In this document: in pieces, positions 9,906 to 23,415 of the stretch | How positions within the stretch are numbered: the stretch's first letter is position 1 | Layout of the letters: each line of letters opens with the position of its first letter | Origin: Harmothoe impar | Taxonomy: Eukaryota > Annelida > Polychaeta > Phyllodocida > Polynoidae | NCBI GenBank assembly: GCA_947462335.1 | Contig: OX381708.1 | Coordinates: forward strand, 43,527,377 to 43,591,376 | Reading direction: 5' to 3' | DNA: 64,000 nt | Made by a program: the position numbers and the translations under genes | Notes under the pieces: generated by a model | Seen by the model: the letters and a program-made list of their open reading frames with translations, nothing else | The model's database searches: none | What the model was told of the DNA's origin: nothing

Positions 9906-9914
9906 TATAAAAAG
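9906..9914 (+). promoter_or_regulatory. TATA box of the Death-domain gene
   Basis: TATAAAAAG lies 155 bp before the ATG at 10061. With a start near 9935 the leader is about 125 nt, contains no earlier ATG and carries a long GCC repeat. Confidence 0.6.
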
Positions 9915-9969
9915 CTCTGATTTCTGTTGGAAAAAAACCATATCGCCTCTGACCACAGTAACGTCTACT

Positions 9970-9979
9970 ACCACCACCA

Positions 9980-10048
<69 letters not shown>
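9970..10048 (+). repeat. (GCC)n/(ACC)n repeat in the 5' leader of the Death-domain gene
   Basis: About 26 CCN triplets, the last roughly 19 of them uninterrupted GCC, end 12 bp before the start codon. Such a leader would be strongly structured and could dampen translation; that effect is inferred. Confidence 0.9.
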
Positions 10049-10060
10049 AGACGAGACGAG

Positions 10061-10801
10061 ATGGCTCAAGCTATTCCACTTTCAAGCTCGCCTTCACCGC
10101 CTTGTCCACCTGAAAAAAAGTTAATGCGGCTTGACGACGTGAGACGCGCGAGGCAGACCGATGGGGAGAACAGAGAGGTAGGACAGCGGCGGTTAGCCTA
10201 TAGCGACGCCTTGCTTCGTCAACTAGGTAAAGAGTTGAGCGGCTGTTGGAGAGAGTTGGGCAGTAGCTTAAAAGTTACCGCCGCCCGTATGGATGCTCTA
10301 GTAGAGCGCAGTGTCAAGACACCGGAGGAGCTGTGTACGGCGATGTTCCGAGTCTGGTGGGGTGAAACCCCGCATCGTCATAGATGGGGAGAGCTCGGTC
10401 GCGTCTTCACCCGCATTAGACGCGTGGAACTGTTGGCTCAGTGGATGTCCCTTCTCCACAGACAGGGGTTGGATTTCGAAAACCCCGACTCGCGCGCGAT
10501 GCATAAGCACTTGGGCACCCTCGGCAGACGTCTAGGTAGCAGGTGGAAAGAGGTGGGGGACCATTTAAAATTGTCGCCTGAGAGGTTAGATAAGATCGCT
10601 GAAGAATGCGAATACGGAGGAAGTCCCGCTGAGTGGGCCTTCCGAGTGTTGAAAATGTGGCAAGATGAAGCTGACGGTGCCGGCGGTACACCTTTTGAAC
10701 TCCTTCGAGTGTTGACTGAGGACATGGGAAAGTTTGACCTCGGCATCGCGATATTACTTGACTTTATCAAGCAAGAAACAACGAGAACGACGGACATGTG
10801 A
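10061..10801 (+). CDS. Tandem Death-domain protein, candidate host cell-death modulator
   Basis: This 246-aa protein has no signal peptide or membrane segment. After a Pro/Ser-rich and basic N-terminus (1-48) come two modules of about 85 residues with the same plan. The first (about 50-128) reads LRQLGKELSGCWRELGSSL, then RMDAL and TAMFRVWWGE, and the second (about 147-236) reads LGRRLGSRWKEVGDHLKLS, then RLDKIAEE and AFRVLKMWQDE. The order of a leading helix, a conserved W with (E)LG/VG, an L-D-x-I helix, a φ-x-φ-L-x-x-W helix and a final LL..L helix is the Death-domain signature. Death domains carry apoptotic and innate immune signals by homotypic contacts. A protein made only of two of them would act as a decoy or adaptor, much as viral FLIPs use two death-effector domains. 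The ATG has G at -3 and +4. The gene runs opposite to the replication genes, from its own TATA box. The function is inferred, and the fold call is by pattern. Confidence 0.88.
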   Translation: MAQAIPLSSSPSPPCPPEKKLMRLDDVRRARQTDGENREVGQRRLAYSDALLRQLGKELSGCWRELGSSLKVTAARMDALVERSVKTPEELCTAMFRVWWGETPHRHRWGELGRVFTRIRRVELLAQWMSLLHRQGLDFENPDSRAMHKHLGTLGRRLGSRWKEVGDHLKLSPERLDKIAEECEYGGSPAEWAFRVLKMWQDEADGAGGTPFELLRVLTEDMGKFDLGIAILLDFIKQETTRTTDM

Positions 10802-10953
10802 ATTGTTGTGTTTTATTTTCATACGTCTTCTTTATTAGTAAGTAAAAAAAAAAAAAAATCATAACAATTAAGACGCGCGCCCTCTTTAAGTGTCACTTCC
10901 TCCAGTCGCAGCTGATCGCCTCATCGAAGCACGTGATAAACAAAAAAAAACGA

Positions 10954-10995
10954 AGAGACACGCTTCTTCCTCTCGAGAGGAAGAAGCGTGTCTCT
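10954..10995. repeat. Perfect 42-bp palindrome
   Basis: Two 21-nt arms meet at CTCGAG (10972-10977) without a mismatch or spacer. The arm reads AGAGACACGCTTCTTCCTCTC. The palindrome lies in the part of the right end that the left end lacks, downstream of the Death-domain gene. Confidence 0.95.
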
Positions 10996-11049
10996 CGATT
11001 GAAATCTTTTTCTTTTCTTTTTTTCTTAAAAGAGACAAACGCCCCTTAG

Positions 11050-11213
11050 AGTGCCCCCCCCACCCCCCTAGAGTGCCCCCCTCCCCCCTCCCCCCCTCCC
11101 CCCCCACCACTCGCCCCATGCATCCTAAAAGCGCCCCCCTCCCCATGCATCTTAAAGGGGCCCCCCTCCCCTTCCCTCCCCTCCCCTCCCCTCCCCTCCC
11201 CCCCCCCTTTATA
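11050..11213. repeat. C-rich low-complexity tract
   Basis: The tract is C and CT runs with embedded CATGCATC(C/T)TAAA repeats at about 11117 and 11144 and AGAGTGCCCCCC at 11049 and 11071. No coding capacity is seen. Confidence 0.85.
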
Positions 11214-11270
11214 CACTCTAAAGAACGCTTCTACCTAGTTCAATAAGTCACTTCCAGTCGCTCGTAAAAC

Positions 11271-11276
11271 AATAAA
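11271..11276 (+). terminator. Candidate polyadenylation signal of the Death-domain gene
   Basis: This is the first plus-strand AATAAA after the stop codon at 10801, about 470 nt downstream. No nearer AATAAA or ATTAAA is seen. Confidence 0.4.
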
Positions 11277-11345
11277 AAATGAAAAAAAACAAAAACTTAT
11301 ATCGTAGTGTTTTTTATTAGTTTACCGAAAAAAATAAGAGACTCG

Positions 11346-11404
11346 CCTCCTCCTCCTCCTCCTCTCCTCCTCCTCCTCCTCCTCCTCCTCCTCCTCCTCC
11401 TCCA
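11346..11404. repeat. (CTC)n microsatellite
   Basis: Nearly pure CTC repeats lie inside the expanded right end. A (CTT)n run follows at 11480-11501, where the left end has only GAAGAAGAAG. Confidence 0.9.
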
Positions 11405-11897
11405 AAAAAAAAGATATCACATTTTAAAGCGCGTGACCCCTTAAAGACGCTCATCTCTTCATTAAGTCGCGTGACGTCACTTCTTCTTCTTCTTCTTCTT
11501 CCGGTCACGTGATCAATCAGGTCACTTCCGGTCACGTGATCCTCAATCAGGTCACTCACTTCCGGTTGGCCATTAGGTCATGTGACGTCACTTCCGGTCA
11601 CGTGACTCATCAGGTCACTTCCGGTCACGTGATCCTAAAGTAGGTCACTTCCGGTCCCCTAAGTAGGTCATATGACGTCACTTCCGGTCCATAAGTAGGT
11701 CATATGACCTCACTTCCGGTCACGTGACCAAATGGCGGCCTCTGATTGGCTAACTAGGTCACGTGACCTCACCACTAATCCCCTAAGTAGGTCACTTCCG
11801 GTCACGTGACCAAATGGAGGCCTCTGATTGGCTGCAGGTCGATTGAGTAATAAACAGTACTTAACTATAGTCCCGTTCCGATACATACTATACTACT

Positions 11898-11903
11898 GAC
11901 TTT
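11898..11903. repeat. Target-site duplication, right copy
   Basis: GACTTT directly follows the right terminus (…TACTACT) and matches 2421-2426 exactly. Six base pairs is the usual staggered-cut size for Polinton-type integrases. Confidence 0.9.
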
Positions 11904-13198
11904 ATCAGTGGCTTCTTACAGGAACCCTCCACCTTCAACTAGACCATTTGTGTAAATATTTGCAGCAAAAACGACGTCACACTTGGGAGTAGTAGCGGAC
12001 AATGGGACTAATTTGCAGGACGTGATTTGAGCTAACAGAGGGGAGGAGATGCTGGGAGTGTGGGCGCGTCTTACGACTGCCGTGACAACACATTGATTCG
12101 CTGCGTCCACACTAGGAGGGGTGGCAGGAGTGTGTAGAAATGACTCGCACTCCAGACCTCCCCTACGTCGCCTTTCCCACACCCCTAACACTATCTGTGT
12201 GCTACATGTCCCCCATTATTCTGAGTGTGAATTGGAATTGGCTGTAAGTTGGCAAGCGCGTGCTCCACACTTGCAATATATAAAGTTCCAATAGTTAAAT
12301 TATAAAGAGTAGTGAGTAGCCCTCCCTGGGGCGAATATATATATCTATCTCTCACGTTATATATGAAATTCTGTGAATTGATAGCAGGGGATACTACTAT
12401 AACCTTATTGTCCTTGGCACTGGGAACCTGATAGACAGTGTGGAGATGGACGTCACATGGGGATAAGACAGGAAGGGTTTGATGAAAGAAGACCCATCTC
12501 TCAGACGCCCTCCTCTCTCCCTCACCCCAATCTGCCGTCGGCGTTTGGATCCCTGTCTTTGAAGTCTCCTATTTTCACCTGAAGGGAGATCTGTCTACGG
12601 ATCTGCGTCTGCGCAAGAAGGCCGCCCATGCATGAACTGGGAGCTGCGTTTTGTTGCAGAATGTCGCCTGCCCGCCGTGCCTCCATTCCTATTTGATAAG
12701 CTTTACAAACAGCGTTTTAGAAAGACGGGCTTTACGTAAAAAGTCGTCTGCTGTGGCCGCTTATGACGATGAGTAGATGAAAGTCTGGATACTGTGCAGC
12801 GAATGGGAGGAGAACAGACATAACTAGGTATTACTAGGGATATAATCAGGTGGATTATCATAATATCACGGCGCAGCACCTTTCGTACCACTGCCTTGTT
12901 TCTTGAGGTAAATCCCTTAGCTTTTGTTATATGGATGTCTTTCAATTCACAGTTAGAGACTACACTAAGATGAAAAAAATGAATATATGGCTGAAGGGCT
13001 TTTGAAAATGAGATGGTAATGGGAGGCTCTGTCCCTGGTGACAACTACCCCTTAAGTCTGGATAAGCCAATATGCATAAGCTTCCTTTATGTTTTTATAT
13101 TGAAGCCTGAAAGAAGAACAAGAATAGCACATCCAGCTGCCGATGGGACATTGAACTGCCTGGGTACTCATTAAAGTTGGGTGCATATATATACATAT
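11904..13198. other. Host noncoding sequence right of the element
   Basis: No frame with a recognisable product and no repeat of note are seen. The composition returns to the AT-rich state of the left flank directly after the target duplication. Confidence 0.5.
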
Positions 13199-16900
<3,702 letters not shown>

Positions 16901-16908
16901 CCGTGGGG

Positions 16909-16933
16909 GAGCTGCTCGCTCGGGGAGCTGCTC
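16909..16933. promoter_or_regulatory. Pair of GAGCTGCTC sites
   Basis: Two exact copies (16909-16917 and 16925-16933) are 16 bp apart in a small GC-rich patch. They are the closest pair of the sixteen GAGCWGCTC sites in this window. Confidence 0.35.
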
Positions 16934-19900
16934 TTGTAGATACACAGTTTAGTCAAGCACATTGACCATGGTCAGTTGGGACTGTAGAAGAATCTGAGAA
17001 TCATGAGTCCCCAATAATCACATACATATTGAATTGGACCGTGTCCAGGACGGTGTCCGAGTCTAGGGCGTGCTAACTCTATATGGAATGGGAAGTGGAG
17101 GGGGGGGGGTAGGGCCAGTGGTGGGAAGTGGTGTCGAGTTTGGAGGACGGAAGGGATTCTTTAGGCTACAAATAGGCACTACATGGACCAATACAACACG
17201 TAAGCAGTCATCTCGTGTCCACACCAGCCCAAGGTAGAAAGTGCACGCCACTGTGCCTATAGCCGTCCCCACCCCTTACTCACGTCTGTGCCTTTGCATA
17301 GGTATTTTATTATTCCTATATAGTCGCCATAGGTATGCTGCTTCGTATTGGGAGTGGAGTTGAATAAAATAAGAGATATATCTATAGCCCGTACCACACT
17401 ATACATAAGAGAGAGAGAAAATATATGAATATTGAACTATAATGAAATGTTTAGATATAAGCAATCCATGCGATGGTTGGCATTTGAAATGTCTAACCAA
17501 CATACTCGCCTACCATTTCACCATGTCTGGCAATTTGTCTCACTTTTATATAGATGCCATAGGGTTTCCCTTGTGAGGCACCAATCTGTCAGTAGGAAAT
17601 GGCACTAACAATAAGCTAGCAGGAGATGGCTGCTGGTAGGCTACCTCTACCTCTAAATGTGGGCCTCATATTCCCCTGTACCCCCCAATAAAGGCTCCCT
17701 CCCCCAGTCCCACCGCACATAAAGCCCTTCAATAACAGAGTTATGAAAAGGTGCGTCGGCGCAGGGCTAACTGGGGGGGCTGTTTGACATGGTATTGACG
17801 CCGGCTGACATTGTATTGACATCCACCGACAATGCTGCCTACTACCCCAAGCCCCAGTCCACACAACGGCGGTAGGCCTGCAGGGGCTCCAATCACTGAC
17901 AGGAAAATCACCAACGCACATTCTTGCAATTCCATGGTATTCATGTGTAAGTAAATGTATCAATTAAATGACATTAATAGCAAGTATATATACATATGTA
18001 AACATAGATCAAAGAGAATTTAACCTTCACGGTGATTAGTTCAGGGATGCAAGTCGGGCATTTGCAGTATCTCTATGGATGCTCGATTACCCTGAACATC
18101 TCTATTTCGGGTTTCTAGTAGATCTTTTTTTAACTTCCCATTTTCAGTGAAATCCCCGACCACTTACATCGCTGTGCTATATATAGTAACACACATGACA
18201 GCTAGATTGGAACTGGCGAGCATGGGTGACAAATCTGTGTTTTTCAGAAGAGATGCTCTCCCACTATCAGCTGCATACGGCTGGTGCCTACCTTCCTCTA
18301 TACATTGTCTATACTCCACCTACCACCAAACACCCCACCCCTCTCTCTCCTGGCCACTACATCTCCCACAGCACCAGGGTATGGGGGGGGGGGGGGGGTT
18401 CTCCTGGGGTATATATGCAATGTCCAGCTATCATTTACCACCTGGCACAGACCAGCTGCAGACCACCTGAGGATGTAATAAAAGCTACCAGGGACAATAG
18501 ACATAAAAAAGTTTCATATCTGCTTTCTGGCTTGGGCACATGAATCACACCGGCCACTTATTTTATTTATGACAAACGACCATAAAGGTCCATGCGGTTG
18601 CGAGATTGGAGCGGTACATATTGTATGCAGAGCTCTATGGGGATAGGTATATGGGAGATATTGCCAGGGGCTTAGGGTATCAGGATGGCCATTCAGGGGA
18701 AAAGCAGCAGCATGATGCCAACCCCGTATTTTAATTACAGCGTTCATCTTCCTCTCGCAATCTATCAAATGAGCCATTAATATTGATCCTGCCAATGCCA
18801 TGGAGGTAGTGCAGACTGAATATACTCCATTTTACATAATGACAGGCCGTTCAATATCCCTCTAGAGACAGCCTCTGACGTACGTTATAATGTGATTAAT
18901 GTGTAGGACAATATATACGTACAGAGGATGAACTAAAAATACTAGGTTTGTTTCTGAGATTGATTAGGAAATACATTTGGATATCAAATTCCAATTCCCT
19001 AATGGTATTACGTTTTAAGTCCATTAACCGCCAGGTTGATGGAGGCAACCATCTCTATATAATGTATTAATGTCATCCATATGTCTAATTTTAAATGCAA
19101 AGGGATTATAATCCCCGCTGATTTGCTGTTTTGTGTCCGGTAGGACGATAGACTTTGTTTGTATTGTATATCAATGAACTGCAGCAGACGTTGCACTAGA
19201 GTTAGAAAACAACTTTGATTCAGGTTTTCTTTCAACAGCCATCTACTGCCTCCAGCAATGGGAAACGGCTTAATTTTGATAATTTGATAAGTAACTTAAA
19301 TCTTTAGAAAAGCCTCTAGAGACATACTCCTTTGCTCCTGGATGGTGACAATTGATACTATTGTACTCTATTATGGGTTCTCCTTGGTATTTTGCTTCTG
19401 GAAATACATGATACCTTTAGCCAACACATGTTCTGATTAAAACGGACTTGAAGTATTTCTGACTCTCCAAAATAAGAAAAGTTCAAAGTGGATGACACCG
19501 CTGCACCTACGTCTATGTGACCTTTCACGAAAGGAATTAATTAATACATGCCAAATAACCAGTCTCAAGTTAACAGCTTTAGTGATATCGTATCAGTTTA
19601 TATAAATATGATCTAAAACACAAAAGAAATATCAGGCATACATGTAACATTTAAGAAGCCACTTGATATAAAGGGATATGCCATGAAGGCCGTGAGATAC
19701 AGAAACCTGGTAAACTCAGTCCTAAACAACCAGCATCTTCAAGAGACTGGTTCAGAGGATGGACTTTCTCTACTTGACCTTTGCTGCAGGCACGCCTTTC
19801 TTACGGTCAGAATAGTAAAAACAGGTGAAGATAATTATATTTGTGGCATTTAGATTAATGAAAACGCAGGCCTTTGCGGCATCATCGTTCAGTAGGGAGC

Positions 19901-22600
19901 GCCGACTTCATAATAGGATACGCTTAGTTTCCGATCATGGTGTAGTAGCACAGAGGGGATAGTGATTTAGAGACGTGATTGATCAGGTTTCAAGTAGAAC
20001 AATTGGTCTCATCTTACCCTACCTCGCTGCAATACTAGATGGTAAGTACAGAATCAGACCTACTTCCCAATCTGGTATAATTAAAGGTGCAGTAATTAAC
20101 ACTAATCAGGTCTGTGTAAACATCTGCTTTCCTTTGCTATTTAATTAGGTACGTAGTTTAGGATAAATGTCCACAATTTCATTTTCATTTGCACCTTCCC
20201 TCTACGTCCTTATATATGTTATAGAAAATAGCTGTCAAAACGGTCAAATATAGTAACTATGCTGCAGACCTCGGATAAACAACATCTGCAGCTTTCGGGT
20301 TGTTTTAATCAGTTAAATCGCTATCCTTCAGGGAGAACCTAGACACACTCAAATAATGCCTACGATTAAAGACGTCACTGTAATGGTCTTTGATGACGCT
20401 CCATCTACTGATCTACTTGCTTAACCGATAGGAGGATCACCACTCAGTATAAAGACTACTTCTAAAGATCTCTTATCAGGAGCAGCTGCTGCTTGCTTTG
20501 GCAATTGCAATACCCTTATAGAATACATCCCTCGCATTTAGTGAGATTTGGTTGTAAGTGGACGGGGTGATAATCCCTCTCCAGCCTTCCAGGAGACAGA
20601 AAAGTGAAATCTAGTATCTCATACTGTCTGAGATGAGTTTGGAATTTCCATTCATTGTATGCACATTGCACTGCCTCCCTGCAACAGGTCTCCTTACAGC
20701 CGAATCTGATATAGGATTGAAAAGTGATGAGTTTTGGGGTGAAGTCATAATATCCACGACCTTATTTTCAATATCTGGCATGTCCCTGTATTATTTCCGA
20801 ACATGGGTGAAGTGAAACTGCCTGAAATTGTTCACTTCATCCATCACAGTTAAAAAAGTCATCTATCAATATTACATGACACCTATTGTATCCACGGATG
20901 TAACACAATGAAAGTTCGCCTATATTTATATCACCATGCATATTGGTACACAGTACCTTGTTATAGGGGTTACATTCCGGATCAGCATAACCTCAATCAT
21001 ACAGGTAACACATGATGACAAAGTATGCACAGGCTCCTGATTTTTATAACTTGATAATCCAAAAGCACTATCCAAAAACTAGGTGATCCATATTGATAGC
21101 CACACAGTGCTTTTATGGATGGCCGATGTATCATGTGAAATCATCGATATACAGTGATAATGTCAGTGCCTTGAACCATAGGTAGGCGTCACTTGGCAAT
21201 TATCGGCTTAGCAAACAGAGCCCATTAATTCACATCCTGGTAATTGCTGGCGGTTAAACCTTGGGGAAGGGTTACGTCGTATGGTCAGGGGGGGGGGGGT
21301 ACTGGACCTTTGATGGTATGTTACTGCACCAACTGCTAAACTACAGGCCCTACTATTTTGTCATTTGACACCCCCTTGAAAATGTGAATTCTTTTTATAG
21401 CCCCCTATATTCCAGGAGCTTAGATGACAGCCCCCCTACTATGACTAGTATGAGTCCTCTTCCATCTAGTATTAGTATCAATATAGTTTGTTTTGTAATT
21501 GTATAGATAACCCAAGTTTTGTTTGAAATGTAAATGTTAGTTAATTCCTATGTCAAAAGTGTTAGCCACTGATTCTGTGCTTTCCAGTTGTGGATAGCCC
21601 CTAATTTCATGTCAGACCCCCTTTTTCTATCTTCGATGACTTTACAGCCACAACTCTTTGTTGTCGCGACCACAGCAGTTGGTACCCATTGCTCTGCTGA
21701 GTGCCCCCCCCCCCTCAACCACCAGCATATGATCAGGTCCTGATACTACAATCTGTGTGGCGAGGGTGGCTAGTGATATCACAGGGGGAGACCCTTCTGA
21801 TTCTGCTGCAGACCACCACCTAAGTACCAGGTACCGTTATCTGCAATGTTGTGGCTTCATGAGCACCTAGACACTTATGGGTATCTGTGATCCGCATAGA
21901 TAAGCCACAGTTGGATGTACACCAAGGGCTGGGTTCCATACACGAACCACATATATTACTACCATCTGCATAAATCCACCAATGAAATGGCCATCCACTT
22001 TCATTCCAGTGCGAGCACAAGTAAAATTTAAGAGCCACAATGGATTTCTGTAAAGCTTATAGGATATATCAACCGATGACCTTTTTGACAAAAATAGGTT
22101 ATATATTACAATATTTCTTTAAACTGTATTATGGTTCATATACAAATAATGTTGGTTCATCACAATGTGACTAATACGTGTATAGTTAAAGTCATTACAA
22201 GGACTATTAAATACAATAATAAGTATCATCATATTCTGTATGATCATCACTGTTATCTAATATTATAAAGACCCGAACTGTTGTTCAATGGCAAGCCGCT
22301 GACCATAATGACGGACCATACTCAGTAAAGTAACCCTTGGAAAAGGTCTCCTCATACGTGTAAGTGTGCACCCCACAGTGATATCCGTCCTCACACCAGA
22401 TACACATACATGTTGTAGCTATATATACCCAGCACCCAGCGGCCCTGGAGGTGTTGTCACAACCCTTCTGCTGTGGTGGATCGATGCAGCAGGGCGGCAG
22501 TACAGCTGGAGGAGACATGTGAATTATGCACACAGACCGACTGTGGTGTCAGAGATACGAGCAGACACCCCCCCCCCCCCCCCGCAGCAGCCCTACCTCC
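16934..22600. other. Host noncoding stretch
   Basis: I see no gene and no clear transposon. Poly-G tracts occur at 17100, 18390 and 21290, and a poly-C tract at 22567. Small frames show no domains. Confidence 0.45.
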
Positions 22601-22629
22601 TGACCTACTCATGTTGAGGGGAGGGATGT

Positions 22630-23175
22630 GTGAGCAGCTCATGTTGGGAGCAGGTATCACTGATATTTGTTTACAATGTTGATACTTCACAGGCACATAG
22701 TGATCCCGTATGCGGTGGTTTAAGCCCAATTGTATTTGCCCTAACAGTGGTCACATGTGTAATAACTGCCTTTATGTCTAGTGGTTGCTTGCTGCGTGTT
22801 GCATGGACAGTGCTTTTTTTTTCTTGTAATGGAAGAATTGTTCTATTTACCAAACTAGGAATGTCACGTTTGACATTACTTATCGTGTTTGCTCCTGCTT
22901 TTATTTCACTTCTATCTACTTTTGTTCTGTCAGGATTAGATGTTACTTGGCATTCTAATGACCTATACACGGGGAAGGCCCGCTGTTTTATATTTTCAAC
23001 CTGGTTTCTGTATTCAAGGTCAACTGGTATACGACCTACAAATGGAATAGAACTCCTTATACCAGGGTACCCACACAAATTTCATTTTCAAATTCCATGT
23101 GTTTTCCCTGAGCCACGGCAGAATTTCCCTGTGCTGTTTGCTTTGGAACTGTTATTAATATTCATAATTGGGTAG
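22630..23175. other. Unassigned segment open on both strands
   Basis: The plus frame is open for 181 codons and the minus frame 22671-23078 for 135 codons, which is unusual in this AT-rich setting. The minus frame is hydrophilic (KQRAFPVYRSLE, RTILPLQEKKST) and looks more protein-like than the hydrophobic plus frame. I recognise no family. It could be part of an old transposon protein. Confidence 0.25.
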
Positions 23176-23415
23176 TCTGTCAGGAGTCAAAATTTTGAAA
23201 ATCTAGAAGCCAAGTAGTGCATTCTCGTGCTTTTTGAGAATAGATCATACCACCACCACCATTATGGTTTCAAAATGTTTTCCCTGTGTGCAAAAATATT
23301 TTTCCATGTGTTTTCCCTGTGTTCTGGAAACATTTTCAAATTCCATGTGTTTCCCTGACAGGCAATCGATTTTTCCACTTTCCCTGTTATTCCATGTTTA
23401 CCCTGTTTGTGGATA
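23090..23415. repeat. Degenerate tandem repeat of a TTTCCCTGTG core
   Basis: CCATGTGTTTTCCCTG and close variants recur at about 23095, 23274, 23308 and 23344, with shorter TTTCCCTG cores between them and after them. The repeat abuts the unassigned open segment, so both may belong to one decayed element. Confidence 0.5.

Larger units (their letters stand above)
2427..11897. mobile_element. Polinton-like self-replicating element, three genes, no integrase seen
   Basis: A 9,471-bp unit is bounded by long terminal inverted repeats and by a 6-bp target-site duplication. It encodes a family-B DNA polymerase, a tandem PC4-like protein and a tandem Death-domain protein. All three frames are open over their full length and the outer 128 bp of the two ends differ at one base, which suggests a young insertion. 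A 6-bp duplication and an AG-starting terminus are, from general knowledge, typical of Polinton/Maverick elements, and the polymerase is of the type they carry. Known Polintons are usually longer and also encode an integrase, an ATPase, a protease and capsid proteins. I find none of these, although most of the unit is accounted for. I infer either a non-autonomous derivative mobilised in trans or a separate small lineage. The boundaries are sure; the class assignment is less so. Confidence 0.9.
10802..11897 (-). repeat. Right terminal inverted repeat, expanded
   Basis: The outer 128 bp (11770-11897) mirror the left end. About 11460-11770 is again an array of CACGTG plus ACTTCCGG units, seven E-boxes in all, with a YY1-like AAATGGCGGC at 11730 and TGACGTCA motifs. 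The innermost block, 10802-10844, is the inverse of 2932-2972, and weak similarity runs on to about 10945. Between these, about 500 bp (about 10950-11455) have no counterpart on the left: a perfect palindrome, a C-rich tract and a (CTC)n run. The right end is thus about twice as long as the left. Confidence 0.82.

Noticed and set aside
9847..10124. Poly-Ala and poly-Arg frames over the GCC repeat
   Set aside because: The repeat lies in the leader between the TATA box and the ATG at 10061, and the frames end soon after it.
10416..10797. Minus-strand frames within the Death-domain gene
   Set aside because: They are shadows of the GC-rich coding strand, with no domain and no promoter.
2427..11897. 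Reading the element as an integrated retrovirus or hAT-type transposon
   Set aside because: It has no reverse transcriptase, LTRs or hAT transposase. The repeats are inverted and the duplication is 6 bp, not 8.
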